Below the pieces are notes generated by a model. That model was not told the DNA's origin and searched no databases. It saw only the letters and a list, made by a program, of their open reading frames with translations. The translations under genes were made by a program, and so were the position numbers. From UMGS1649 sp045604405 (GTDB lineage: Bacteria; Bacillota; Clostridia; TANB77; CAG-465), in the NCBI GenBank assembly GCA_045604405.1, contig JAZUNZ010000035.1:1-64000 (forward strand): a stretch of 64,000 nucleotides of DNA, written 5' to 3'. Of the stretch, positions 1-9,266 are shown one piece after another (position 1 is the first letter of the stretch; the number at the start of each line of letters is the position of its first letter).

Positions 1-104
1 GCAGTAATTTCTAAGAAAAAACTGCTTAAAACATAGACTAAAATTGTTAGATTAAGAGTCATATGTTATGCATAAATATTACCACAAAAAAGATAAAAAG
101 AAAA

Positions 105-166
105 GACTGTTAACAAAAAACTTTGTCAACAGTCTGAAAAACAACATACTAAAGTATGTTGTTTTT
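105..166. terminator. Tandem intrinsic terminators downstream of the DUF2238 gene
   Basis: Two hairpins follow the end of the minus-strand membrane-protein gene. The inner one (about 140-163) pairs AACAACATACT with AGTATGTTGTT and has T/A tracts on both sides, so it can work in both directions. The outer one (105-134) pairs GACTGTT with AACAGTC. Bases 1-104 hold no convincing gene. Confidence 0.7.
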
Positions 167-167
167 A

Positions 168-878
168 TTAAACTTTATTGTTAACTTTTCTAATTAATAG
201 CTTTTCTACCAAGCCCTTTTTATGCTTAATAGAAATATAGCTTATTATAGCTACTACCAATGCGCCGACCAAGTCCACTATTAAATCTTTCATTGTATCC
301 ATTACTGCTGCTCTGCCTATAAGATTTGTGCCGTCAGATAAGGCAAATTTTTGCATATTACTGCCAAGTATTGCATCTGCTGAAAATTCATATATTTCCC
401 ATACAACTCCTAAAGCTAGAGCAAAACACAAAGTAAAACATGCTATGAATATTGGGCTTAAATTTGCTGGTATATTATCTGATTTATTCATAAGAGATAT
501 AATAGAAAGTCCCAATATGGCTATCATTGCTCCACTAATAGTGTGTAATGCTGTATCAAAATGAGGAATTTTATAATAGAAACTTAGTACCTCTCCTAAA
601 AATGTTGCTGCATATATAAATAAAGCATATAAACTTGCCAAACTTGACGGTATTTTTATCTTTAGCTTTCTTTCAATTATAATTGGAAGTAATAATGCAA
701 TTACCCCAAGTATACATTGTGTAAGCATCAACGAATGATCTGTATTGACATTGCTACTAGAGACATTTATCTCTTGTTTAGAAGGAGATATTATCATCAT
801 TACAATAACGCCTATAATTGCTAAAATTAGAGAAACAAATACAAATATATTAACTATTTTTCTATAATTTACTTTCAT
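168..878 (-). CDS. DUF2238 (YjdF-like) membrane protein
   Basis: Integral membrane protein of 236 residues with about six hydrophobic segments (roughly 9-30, 51-67, 82-100, 112-130, 143-160 and 197-215). It carries the family's polar intramembrane residues: HFDxxLH at 106-112, WExxEF at 160-165 and D194-TMKD-LIVD. These point to the DUF2238/YjdF family, whose biochemical role is not known. It starts one base after the stop of divIVA, so it is the last gene of the sepF-divIVA transcription unit and is closed by paired terminators. Start: ATG with no competing upstream codon. Family assignment rests on motif recognition only. Confidence 0.7.
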   Translation of the reverse strand: MKVNYRKIVNIFVFVSLILAIIGVIVMMIISPSKQEINVSSSNVNTDHSLMLTQCILGVIALLLPIIIERKLKIKIPSSLASLYALFIYAATFLGEVLSFYYKIPHFDTALHTISGAMIAILGLSIISLMNKSDNIPANLSPIFIACFTLCFALALGVVWEIYEFSADAILGSNMQKFALSDGTNLIGRAAVMDTMKDLIVDLVGALVVAIISYISIKHKKGLVEKLLIRKVNNKV

Positions 879-879
879 T

Positions 880-1320
880 TTACTCTTCGTCTAATATCTT
901 AAGTTGTGCTTCTAGCATTGATTTAACTTTTATTTTATATATTTGCATTTCTTTTTTCATTTCTTCTAAATCATATTCTTTTTTCTTAACGTCTAAGTCC
1001 AGCTCGGCAATTCTTGCTTTATATTCTTTTTCTTTTCTTTCTCTTATCTCTGACGCTTCTGCTAATGCTCTTTCTTTTATTTTGTCTGCTTCCTCTTTTG
1101 CATTATTTATGCTTTGCTCAATTCCTTGCTCAAGAGATTTATAATATTTAACTGATTCTTGCAGATTCTCACATTTGTCTTTAAGCTCTGTAACTTCTTT
1201 AAATACCGCTTCATAATCTACTATTAATTTTTCTAAGAAGTCTTCAACATCGTTTATATCATAACCTCCTATTTTTGCCTTTTTAAAAACCTTGTTCTCA
1301 ACATCTACTGGTGTTAACAT
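880..1320 (-). CDS. divIVA: DivIVA-domain cell division protein
   Basis: Peripheral membrane coiled-coil protein that marks negatively curved membrane at septa and poles. The N-terminal 40 residues match the DivIVA lipid-binding domain (MLTPVDVENKVFKKAKIGGY, then DVEDFLEKL). The rest (about 40-140) is a highly charged heptad-type coiled coil rich in K and E. At 146 residues it is a short family member without a long C-terminal tail. It lies downstream of sepF, the usual gram-positive arrangement. The start is preceded by a good purine-rich site (AAAAGGAGGG). Confidence 0.9.
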   Translation of the reverse strand: MLTPVDVENKVFKKAKIGGYDINDVEDFLEKLIVDYEAVFKEVTELKDKCENLQESVKYYKSLEQGIEQSINNAKEEADKIKERALAEASEIRERKEKEYKARIAELDLDVKKKEYDLEEMKKEMQIYKIKVKSMLEAQLKILDEE

Positions 1321-1378
1321 TTAAATACCCTCCTTTTAATTAAAAAGGCGATAAGCTTCTATGCCTACCACCCTTCCT

Positions 1379-1876
1379 TTATTTCATCCAAGAAAATGAA
1401 AGTTTATTTCTATATTGTGCCTTTTCAATATCATTTTGTATTTCTACAGTTTTTGGTGTTATTAAATAAATAAGTGTAGAAATTTTTTGTATGCTTCCTT
1501 CTACTACGAAAGTTGCTCCACTTAAAAAGTCTATTATTCTTCTTTGATCTTCTTTAGTAACAGTCTCTAAATTTACTATTACTGATCTTCTTTCTTTTAA
1601 GTGCTCACTTATCTCTTTAACATCATCAAAACATTGAGGCTCTGTAATAACCATCTTTGATGAAGTAACTACAGGGCTTGCGCCTGTCATAGGCAATACT
1701 TTTGCAGTTCTAGATACTTTTTCTTCATTATCTTTTTCTCTTCTTGCAAAATATCCTGTTCTTGCTGGTCTTTCATATGTTTCTTCTACTTCGTCTACTA
1801 CTTCTTCCTCATCGTATTCCTCTGCTTCATTAAGTCCCAACATTCCCATAAATTTACTTATCATTGCTGCGCTCAT
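1379..1876 (-). CDS. sepF: Cell division protein SepF
   Basis: SepF assembles with FtsZ at the division site and tethers it to the membrane. The 165-residue protein has the typical layout: an N-terminal amphipathic stretch (MSAAMISKFMGMLGL), an acidic and variable linker (about 17-70) and the C-terminal SepF domain with FDDVKEISEHLKERRSVIVNLE and FLSGATFVVEGSIQKIS. It is the first gene of a unit with divIVA and the DUF2238 gene, with a clear sigma-A promoter just upstream. Clostridial neighbours usually found here (yggS, ylmG) are absent. Confidence 0.93.
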   Translation of the reverse strand: MSAAMISKFMGMLGLNEAEEYDEEEVVDEVEETYERPARTGYFARREKDNEEKVSRTAKVLPMTGASPVVTSSKMVITEPQCFDDVKEISEHLKERRSVIVNLETVTKEDQRRIIDFLSGATFVVEGSIQKISTLIYLITPKTVEIQNDIEKAQYRNKLSFSWMK

Positions 1877-1910
1877 CTTTATATAACCCCTCTCATCTTA
1901 CTATATCGAT

Positions 1911-1939
1911 ATAATACTATATATGATTATAAATTGCAA
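1911..1939 (-). promoter_or_regulatory. Sigma-A-type promoter of sepF-divIVA
   Basis: On the minus strand, a -35 box TTGCAA (1934-1939) and a -10 box TATTAT (1911-1916) are separated by exactly 17 bases. They lie 35 bases before the sepF start, so sepF-divIVA-DUF2238 can be transcribed separately from the mutS block. Confidence 0.65.
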
Positions 1940-2024
1940 GGGTTTTTTAAAGTTTTTTGAAGAAAAATCGCCTCTTTTAATTAATTTTTTGTCGATTTTA
2001 GTCGGATTGTTTTGCTAAAAAATA

Positions 2025-2048
2025 AACAAAAGCATCTCTGCTTTTGCT
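2025..2048 (-). terminator. Intrinsic terminator after the pilin-like gene
   Basis: Hairpin CAAAAGCA/TGCTTTTG followed on the minus strand by a T-rich stretch. It closes the mutS-mutL-miaA-HlyD-pilin-like block before the sepF promoter. Confidence 0.6.
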
Positions 2049-2053
2049 CACTT

Positions 2054-2488
2054 TTAATATTGTACTCCGTAATAATTATCTCCTCTGTACTCTATACCTT
2101 TTAGATAGTATATATTATTTGAATTTTCAGCAACAACAAAAACATCCATGTCTCCTACACTTCCATTTCCTATGTTAACGCTTTCAACTCTTATTTTGGT
2201 CATATCAACAACAAAAAGATTATTAGCATTATCATTGTTTTTAGATATTTCTGCTTTCAGATCATCTGGTAATCCCTCTTTAGCAACTATTTCTAATGTT
2301 GTTGGTAAAGTTTTGTTGTCTACAACATACTTATTTACACCGTCTGAAACTCTTGTAATTTTACTTAAAAATTCTTCGTATGAAGCTGTTTGAATAGCCC
2401 TTATTCCTACTACTGTAGATGCAGTCACTAATATAAACATCAATACTACCGTTACCGCCAATATGCTTATTGTTATACCTTTTTTCAT
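2054..2488 (-). CDS. Single-pass membrane protein, pilin-like N-terminus
   Basis: Not recognised as a named family. The 144-residue protein has a short basic start (MKKG), one hydrophobic segment at about 5-30, and an extracytoplasmic domain with an ISKNNDN-type loop and an aromatic C-terminus (YRGDNYYGVQY). Layout resembles type IV pseudopilins, but the prepilin-peptidase motif G-F-T-L-x-E is missing. It follows the HlyD-like gene by 9 bases with a strong RBS (AGGAGG), so the two are probably translated from one transcript and may act together at the envelope. Confidence 0.6.
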   Translation of the reverse strand: MKKGITISILAVTVVLMFILVTASTVVGIRAIQTASYEEFLSKITRVSDGVNKYVVDNKTLPTTLEIVAKEGLPDDLKAEISKNNDNANNLFVVDMTKIRVESVNIGNGSVGDMDVFVVAENSNNIYYLKGIEYRGDNYYGVQY

Positions 2489-2497
2489 TATATCCTC

Positions 2498-3709
2498 CTA
2501 CTTATCACTTTGTATTATTACTCTGTCATAAAGCTTTAAATTATATTCACACTCTAGTCCTAACTCTTCTAATTCTTCGTCAGTATAATTTTTTACTAAC
2601 ACATAATTTTCATTTTCTATTCTTACTAATACTGGAATGTTTTCGTATTCAGCATACTTAATAGCTGTAACATAGTATGCATCTATATTATCATATTTGT
2701 TAAGTGCTTTACTCGGAACAATTAGCCCTATAGAATAATCCCATACTATTTCTATTTCTGCTTCTCTTAAATTCACTATATGCTCTATACCATTTGTAAC
2801 TTTAAAATATACTTCTATTCCATCTTCAAGAGTATTTATTTTTTCTAAGCTTGCTTCTAATTCATAATTTTCTTGCTCTATAAGTCGTAATGTATAATTG
2901 TCGCCTTGTTCCATGTACTTAGCATTATCTAAATTTGCTTTTACAACAATATATGCTTCGTAGTTATTTACAATCTTTATTTTAGTATTATCTGTATGTT
3001 TTTCATCTTTTATTGCCTTTTTAATAGTATCATAAGACGTGTTCAATATGTTGGTATAATTAAACTTGTTTTCTAAACCGTCAGTTGTATATGATACTAT
3101 ACCTCCCATTGTAGCTAATATATTATCATTAGAGTTTTTAGCATCTGCTTCATATTTATTTCGTTCTTCTATTAAATCTTTAATTTCAGCACCAGCTGGA
3201 CTAAGCTCTCCAATTATATTTGCTCTTTTACTTATATTCGCATTAATTTTTTGCTTATATTCTTGCATTTTATTATATGAGGCCTCGCCTATACTTTCTT
3301 TCACAAGTGAGTATATGGTGTTTTCTATTGCATCTACTTCACTAGAATATACAGCTGGCAAATCTTGCATACGCTCAAGTATTTCTTTATCCATCTGGCT
3401 TAAAGTTTGTTCATAGTTTTTATATTCTTCACCTTTATACGTTGCTATTATATCTCCTTTAGATATCCTGGCGCCTTCTGCAATAACAGGTACTAATACT
3501 TTTGTTTGGTCTTTAGAAATTGTTTCCTCTTGTTTTACTATATAACCTGTAGTAAGCTCCGTATATTCTAACTTTTCATTTTGAACTAATTGTTGCTTAG
3601 TGTTCTCTTTTATAGAAAGAATTAGTAAAGCTATTACTGCAGCCATACATATACTTCCTATAATTACATAGTATTTGTTTATTTTATTTTCCACATTTAT
3701 TTTTTTCAT
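2498..3709 (-). CDS. HlyD-like membrane-fusion protein of the division cluster
   Basis: A 403-residue protein with one N-terminal transmembrane segment (about 13-32), a lipoyl-like half motif after it (GYIVKQEETISK...GARISKGDIIATY), a long helical stretch (about 100-190) and a second beta-rich lobe ending in LYDRVIIQSDK. This is the HlyD/RND membrane-fusion architecture seen in clostridial proteins encoded next to sepF. No transporter partner is adjacent. Its start overlaps the 3' end of miaA by 26 bases, implying translational coupling. The function in these clusters is not established. Confidence 0.65.
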   Translation of the reverse strand: MKKINVENKINKYYVIIGSICMAAVIALLILSIKENTKQQLVQNEKLEYTELTTGYIVKQEETISKDQTKVLVPVIAEGARISKGDIIATYKGEEYKNYEQTLSQMDKEILERMQDLPAVYSSEVDAIENTIYSLVKESIGEASYNKMQEYKQKINANISKRANIIGELSPAGAEIKDLIEERNKYEADAKNSNDNILATMGGIVSYTTDGLENKFNYTNILNTSYDTIKKAIKDEKHTDNTKIKIVNNYEAYIVVKANLDNAKYMEQGDNYTLRLIEQENYELEASLEKINTLEDGIEVYFKVTNGIEHIVNLREAEIEIVWDYSIGLIVPSKALNKYDNIDAYYVTAIKYAEYENIPVLVRIENENYVLVKNYTDEELEELGLECEYNLKLYDRVIIQSDK

Positions 3710-4640
3710 TGTACTCCTTTAAAATATTTTGTACTATTTCATCTTTTGTTTTTGTACCATCTACTATAAATTTATCTTGTAACTTTTTAAACCAAGTTAT
3801 TTGTCTTTTAGCATAATTTCTTGATTTCTGTTTTAATAGCTCTACACATTCTGCCAAACTTTTAGTTCCTTCTATGTATTCGAAAAATTCTTTATATCCA
3901 ATTGCATGTTTTGCTGTTATATTCTCATCTTTAATATTATATAGCATTTTTACTTCATCAAGAATTCCTAGTTCTACCATCATGTCAACTCTTTTATTTA
4001 TCCTATCATATAACAAATCACGAGGCATATCAATATATGTAACTAAAAAATTATATTTAGATTCGTTTTTATTCCACAAATCATTACGACTATCTATATC
4101 GCTTTTCTTTGTCCCCAAGAGATTCAACTTTATAGCTCTAATTATCCTTTTATCATTACCAGGGCCAATTTTTAAAGCTGCCTTTTCATCCAAAGCATTT
4201 AACAGTTCATATAACTCATCTGACGTTTTTGTAGATGTTAATTGCTTTAGTTTTTCTTCTACTTCTATTTCTTGCAACTCGTCTATTTTTTCAAAATTCA
4301 TGTTATTTACGACAGCATTTATATACAACCCTGTACCGCCTACAATTATTGGTTGCTTGCCTAAAGCAAACGCTTCCTCTATTTTATCATAGCAAGCTTC
4401 TTTATACTGGCTTACACTAAAGTTTTCTGACACACCTACTATGTCTATAAGCTCATGGGAAATTCCTTGAGCTTCATTTAAAGTCACCTTAGCAGTGCCT
4501 ATGTCCAATCCTTTATATATTTGCATTGAATCTGCAGATATTACTACACCATTTATTTTCTTAGCTAGTTCAATTCCTATTCCGCTTTTTCCTGATGCAG
4601 TTGGCCCCGCAATAACTATTACTGTTTGTTTCATATCCAA
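3684..4640 (-). CDS. miaA: tRNA dimethylallyltransferase MiaA
   Basis: Adds a dimethylallyl group to N6 of A37 in tRNAs reading UNN codons. The 318-residue protein shows the P-loop GPTASGKS (12-19), the substrate motif DSMQIYKGLDIGTAK, GGTGLYINAVV, and a C-terminal KQITWFKK-like segment (RNYAKRQITWFKK). Length is normal. It lies 4 bases downstream of mutL, the conserved clostridial order mutS-mutL-miaA; the usual next gene hfq is absent. Confidence 0.96.
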   Translation of the reverse strand: MDMKQTVIVIAGPTASGKSGIGIELAKKINGVVISADSMQIYKGLDIGTAKVTLNEAQGISHELIDIVGVSENFSVSQYKEACYDKIEEAFALGKQPIIVGGTGLYINAVVNNMNFEKIDELQEIEVEEKLKQLTSTKTSDELYELLNALDEKAALKIGPGNDKRIIRAIKLNLLGTKKSDIDSRNDLWNKNESKYNFLVTYIDMPRDLLYDRINKRVDMMVELGILDEVKMLYNIKDENITAKHAIGYKEFFEYIEGTKSLAECVELLKQKSRNYAKRQITWFKKLQDKFIVDGTKTKDEIVQNILKEYNEKNKCGK

Positions 4641-4644
4641 TTCC

Positions 4645-6489
4645 TTATTTTCTTGAAAATCTTCTTTCTATTTCATACTTACTTATCTCATATGCAGTAG
4701 GTCTACCATGAGGACAAGTAAATGGTCTATCTAATTTCACCATCTTATCTATTAATGCTATATGCTCTTCACGAGTTAGTTTCATATTTGCTTTCACTGC
4801 AGCTTTACAAGCTAGTGTATATACAAATCTTGTTTCTCTTTCCTCTTTAGTAGTCTTTGTATCTGTAACCAGACTATCTATTGTATCCTTAAACATTTCT
4901 GCAAAGTCTATATCATATCCTATATTTGGTACTCCAGAGATTTTTATCATATTATCTCCAAATTCTTCTAACACAAATCCTGTCGACTCAAAAAGTTCAA
5001 TATTTCTTAAAACCATTTCCTTTTCATTGTTTTTTAGTTCTACTAATGTTGGTATAAGCAGCATTTGTGTTTCTTTTGTCTTAGAATAATACATGTCTTT
5101 TATTTGTTCATAAAGCAAACGTTCATGTGCTGCATGCTGATCTATAATATACAACTTGTCCTGTATTTCTATTAGAATATATGTATCAAAGAGACACCCA
5201 ATATATTTATATTTTATCTTTGTTTCATATTCGTTTTTAACTTCTTCTTTTACTAAATCTTTAATTTCAACAACAGAGCTTTCTTCTGTATAATACACAG
5301 GCTTGAATTCTACCTTAGGTGTTTCTAAGATTTCTATGTTTTGTGCGTTGCTAGTGTTAGATTCACTTTTTGTTTCTGTTTCTTGTGATTTTTCCACGTT
5401 CTCCACAGTTAAAGCGTAATTTGATGTCGTGTTTTTTATTGGTATATTTACCACGTCTGATGTTGGTCTATCTATCACTGCAAAAGGACTTGTTGCCTTA
5501 TGGTATCCTAGAAGGGCATTAGTAACTCCGTGATATATTATTTCAAAAACTTTAGATTCGTTTTCAAACTTAACTTCAAGTTTGGCCGGATGAACATTTA
5601 CATCTACTTCGCTTGGAGATACTCCCAAATTAAGCACGGCAAAAGGGAATTTCCCTATATTTAAATTCTGGTCAAAAGCTTTTTCTAAGGCAGATGTCAT
5701 AGTTTTATCTTTGACAAATCTACTGTTTATATATGTAAATTCATGCTGTCTTGTTGAGCGAGATACTTTAGGCGTGCCTATAACCCCAGATAGTTTCATA
5801 TTATCTATGGTATAATCTACAGTTATAAGTTCACGAGCAATATCTTTACCAAACACATTATATATTGCAGTTTTCATATCTGCATTACCTGTTGTTTGCA
5901 TTACACATTTATTGTTGTTTACAAATTTAAAAGATATTTCCGGGTGTATTATAGCAAGACGTGTTACTATATCCTCAATATATCCTGCTTCAGTGTAATC
6001 CTTTTTTAGAAATTTATATCTGGCTGGTACATTAAAGAATACATTTTCTACTGTTATTGTAGTTCCTTTATTAAATGCTATTTCTTCTAGGCTTAAAGTT
6101 TTTCCACCCTCTATAACAATTTTTGTGCCTGTTGGTTCATCATGTGTTTTAGTTTCTAAGGTTACTTTTGCAATGCTTGCAATAGAGGCTAACGCTTCTC
6201 CTCTAAACCCCATAGATGTTATATTTAAAATATCTGATTCACGCCTTATTTTACTTGTAGCATGTCTTTCAAAAGCAAGCTCCACATCATCTGATGCTAT
6301 TCCCTTACCATTGTCCGTAAGCTTTAGATAACTTATTCCACCATTTTTAATTTCCAACCCTATATGAGTGGCTCCCGCATCTATTGAGTTTTCTATTAGC
6401 TCTTTTACAATAGATGCTGGTCTATCTACAACCTCACCTGCCGCAATTTTATTTATTGTATTTTCATCAAGTATCGCTATACTTCCCAT
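4645..6489 (-). CDS. mutL: DNA mismatch repair protein MutL (endonuclease type)
   Basis: Links mismatch recognition by MutS to strand incision and removal. N-terminal GHKL ATPase motifs are present: ENSIDAGAT, DNGKGI and GFRGEALASI. The C-terminal domain has the metal-binding endonuclease motif DQHA-xx-E-xxxx-E (DQHAAHERLLYE) plus CPHGRP, so this is the nicking type of MutL used by bacteria without MutH. Between them is a low-complexity linker rich in T, E and S. I chose ATG at 6489, with AGGTGA five bases upstream, over an in-frame GTG at 6498. Confidence 0.96.
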   Translation of the reverse strand: MGSIAILDENTINKIAAGEVVDRPASIVKELIENSIDAGATHIGLEIKNGGISYLKLTDNGKGIASDDVELAFERHATSKIRRESDILNITSMGFRGEALASIASIAKVTLETKTHDEPTGTKIVIEGGKTLSLEEIAFNKGTTITVENVFFNVPARYKFLKKDYTEAGYIEDIVTRLAIIHPEISFKFVNNNKCVMQTTGNADMKTAIYNVFGKDIARELITVDYTIDNMKLSGVIGTPKVSRSTRQHEFTYINSRFVKDKTMTSALEKAFDQNLNIGKFPFAVLNLGVSPSEVDVNVHPAKLEVKFENESKVFEIIYHGVTNALLGYHKATSPFAVIDRPTSDVVNIPIKNTTSNYALTVENVEKSQETETKSESNTSNAQNIEILETPKVEFKPVYYTEESSVVEIKDLVKEEVKNEYETKIKYKYIGCLFDTYILIEIQDKLYIIDQHAAHERLLYEQIKDMYYSKTKETQMLLIPTLVELKNNEKEMVLRNIELFESTGFVLEEFGDNMIKISGVPNIGYDIDFAEMFKDTIDSLVTDTKTTKEERETRFVYTLACKAAVKANMKLTREEHIALIDKMVKLDRPFTCPHGRPTAYEISKYEIERRFSRK

Positions 6490-6518
6490 ATTACTCACCT
6501 AACAATTCTAATATTATT

Positions 6519-9101
6519 TTATTCCATCTTTTCTTTCAATTTATATAATGCGTCTAACGCCTCTTTAGCTGTAAGCTCGTCTAGACACATTTTGTCTAAC
6601 ATTCTGCCTACTTCTGCCAATTTATAATTAAATAGATTTACTTGAAGATTATCGTCTATTACTTTAGTTGTATTGTCTTTTACCTTTTTGCTTTGATTTT
6701 GTTCTTCTAATCTATTTAGTATCTTTTTAGCTCTGTTTACAACTGTGTTTGGTACACCAGCAAGCTTTGCTACATATATACCATAAGATTCATCCGCAGG
6801 TCCTTCTATAATCTTTCTTAGGAAGATTACCTCGTCACCTTTTTCTTTTACAGCTACTGAATAGTTCTTAACACCTTCAATTGTTCCTTCAAGTTCATTT
6901 AACTCATGATAATGCGTTGCAAATAACGTTTTTGCCCCTATTTTTTCTGTGTCTGCTATATGCTCTACAGTAGCCCAAGCTATGGCCATACCATCATATG
7001 TTGAAGTTCCCCTACCTATTTCATCTAGTATCACTAACGAATTTGTTGTGGCATTTTCTAGTATATTTGAAAGCTCTGTCATTTCTACCATAAATGTAGA
7101 TTCTCCATGTGCCAAATCATCACTTGCTCCAACTCTTGTAAATATTCTATCTACTATTCCTATACTAGCTTCAGTTGCAGGAACAAAACTTCCGAGCTGT
7201 GCCATATATGTAATTATAGCAACCTGCCTCATATATGTGGATTTACCTGCCATGTTAGGCCCTGTTATTATGTGAAAACGATTAATGTTGTCTATATATG
7301 TGTCATTAGGTATAAAGGTTGTAGATTTCAAAGTCTTCTCAACCACAGGATGTCTTCCTTGTGTTATTTTTATAACCCCATCTGTAGTAATATTAGGTCT
7401 TACATAGTTCATATCTTCTGCAACCTTTGCCAAGCTACAAATACTATCTATTACACCAATTGCAGCTGCCGTTTTTTGTATTCTTACAATTTCACCATTA
7501 ACCTTTTCTCTTACTTCAGTAAACAATTTATATTCTAAGTCTACCAATTTTTCTTCGCTGCCTAGAATTTTGTTTTCTAGTTCTTTTAATTCTGGTGTTA
7601 TATATCTTTCCTTGTCTACAAGTGTTTGCTTACGTATATATCTATCCTCTGGTACATCTGCAAAGTTAGACTTAGTAACTTCTATATAATACCCAAAGAC
7701 CCTATTAAATCCTACTTTAAGTCCCTTTATTCCTGTAAACTCTCTTTCTTTAGCTTCTAACTCCATAAGCCACGCCTTACCGTCGCGGCTTGCTGCTTTT
7801 AATTCATCCACTTCATCTGAGTAGCCTTGTTTTATTATTCCGCCTTCTTTTACCGTTACTGGCGGTTCAGGTTCTATAGCTTTTTCTATTAACTCATACA
7901 TATCTTGCAGCTCATCAATACTGTTGTATATCTTTACAATGTACTGTGGGTTATTGTCTTTAACTAGATTTGCTATACATCTTTTTAAGTCCGGCAATAC
8001 TCTAAAGGAATTCTTTAAAGCTATTAAATCTCTCGCATTAGTATTTGTGCCTGCCATCTTAGACACAAGTCTTTCAATGTCATGAACATTTTTTAAAAGT
8101 TCTATTATATCTTCTCTTACGAATATATCGTTTTTAACTACCTCTACTGCATCTAATCTTTCATCTATAACCTTTTTGCTTAACAGCGGACTTTCTATCC
8201 AACGTCTAAGTTGTCTTGCGCCTATAGCAGTTGTAGTTTTATCTAGCACCCATAAAAGACTTCCTTTTTTTGTTCTTTCCTTGTTAGATTCTGTTATCTC
8301 AAGATTTCTTCTTGTATTTGCATCTAGTCTCATGCTGTCTTCAATATTATATGATGTTATTTTATTTAGCTGAGATATAACAGACTTTTGTGTGTCTGAA
8401 ATGTAATTTAAAAGTAGTGTTAAACTCTTTCTTTCAGCTAATGTAAACTGTTCGTCCATTATGCTCATGCTATTTACAAGTGCCTCATCAAGATTTAAAT
8501 ATCTTGAAACATATATTTCATGCTTCTTTATTATTCTGTCTATAATTTCCCCATCATTTAGTATACTATCTTCTAGCACTAATTCTTTTGGCTTTATTTT
8601 TATCACTTCATCTACTATTTTATATACCGCATCAATACTTTCTGCGTGTGTTACAAAGCATTCTCCTGTAGATATGTCTGCATAAGAAAAAGCAAACTCC
8701 TTACCTATAGCATAAATATTTGCAATGTAATTGTTACGAGTCTCGTCAAGCATTGTGTTTTCTGTTATAGTTCCAGGTGTTATTATCTTTACTATATCTC
8801 TTTTAACTAATCCTTTTGCTTCCTTAGGATCTTCTACTTGTTCACAAAGCCCCACTTTATATCCTTTTTCTACAAGGCGGGCAATATATCCATCTACTGC
8901 ATGAAATGGTATTCCACACATTGGAGCTCTTTCTTCTAAACCGCAGTCCTTACCTGTAAGCGTAAGCTCTAATTCTCTTGAACAAAGCTCTGCTTGTTCA
9001 AAAAACATCTCATAAAAATCTCCTAGTCTAAATAACACAATTGTATCTGGATATTTTTCACGTATATCTAAGTATTGTTGTATCATCGGTGAAAGTGCCA
9101 T
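6519..9101 (-). CDS. mutS: DNA mismatch repair protein MutS
   Basis: Mismatch-recognition ATPase. The 860-residue protein contains the mispair-wedging motif GDFYEMF near residue 30, the connector and lever domains, Walker A GPNMAGKSTYMRQ, and Walker B with signature around LVILDEIGRGTSTYDGMAIAWA, followed by the FATHYHEL switch and the dimerisation C-terminus. The start at 9101 is chosen because AGGAGG lies six bases upstream; an ATG further upstream (9137) has no such site. It is the first gene of the mutS-mutL-miaA block. Confidence 0.97.
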   Translation of the reverse strand: MALSPMIQQYLDIREKYPDTIVLFRLGDFYEMFFEQAELCSRELELTLTGKDCGLEERAPMCGIPFHAVDGYIARLVEKGYKVGLCEQVEDPKEAKGLVKRDIVKIITPGTITENTMLDETRNNYIANIYAIGKEFAFSYADISTGECFVTHAESIDAVYKIVDEVIKIKPKELVLEDSILNDGEIIDRIIKKHEIYVSRYLNLDEALVNSMSIMDEQFTLAERKSLTLLLNYISDTQKSVISQLNKITSYNIEDSMRLDANTRRNLEITESNKERTKKGSLLWVLDKTTTAIGARQLRRWIESPLLSKKVIDERLDAVEVVKNDIFVREDIIELLKNVHDIERLVSKMAGTNTNARDLIALKNSFRVLPDLKRCIANLVKDNNPQYIVKIYNSIDELQDMYELIEKAIEPEPPVTVKEGGIIKQGYSDEVDELKAASRDGKAWLMELEAKEREFTGIKGLKVGFNRVFGYYIEVTKSNFADVPEDRYIRKQTLVDKERYITPELKELENKILGSEEKLVDLEYKLFTEVREKVNGEIVRIQKTAAAIGVIDSICSLAKVAEDMNYVRPNITTDGVIKITQGRHPVVEKTLKSTTFIPNDTYIDNINRFHIITGPNMAGKSTYMRQVAIITYMAQLGSFVPATEASIGIVDRIFTRVGASDDLAHGESTFMVEMTELSNILENATTNSLVILDEIGRGTSTYDGMAIAWATVEHIADTEKIGAKTLFATHYHELNELEGTIEGVKNYSVAVKEKGDEVIFLRKIIEGPADESYGIYVAKLAGVPNTVVNRAKKILNRLEEQNQSKKVKDNTTKVIDDNLQVNLFNYKLAEVGRMLDKMCLDELTAKEALDALYKLKEKME

Positions 9102-9228
9102 AATATGCCTCCTAAAATTATATATGGATTTTATCACAAAAAGTCGAATTTTTCAATGGAAGATTCTCACCATAACGTTTTGTTGTAATATTTTTTGTAT
9201 TTGCTTCTTATTTACTTGTTAATTGCAT

Positions 9229-9263
9229 AAAAGTGCTACCTACATTTGTAGATAGCACTTTTT
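9229..9263. terminator. Terminator of the ABC-2 exporter operon
   Basis: Long hairpin AAGTGCTACCTACA/TGTAGATAGCACTT with T/A tracts on both sides, directly after the last permease gene. Confidence 0.7.
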
Positions 9264-9266
9264 AGT

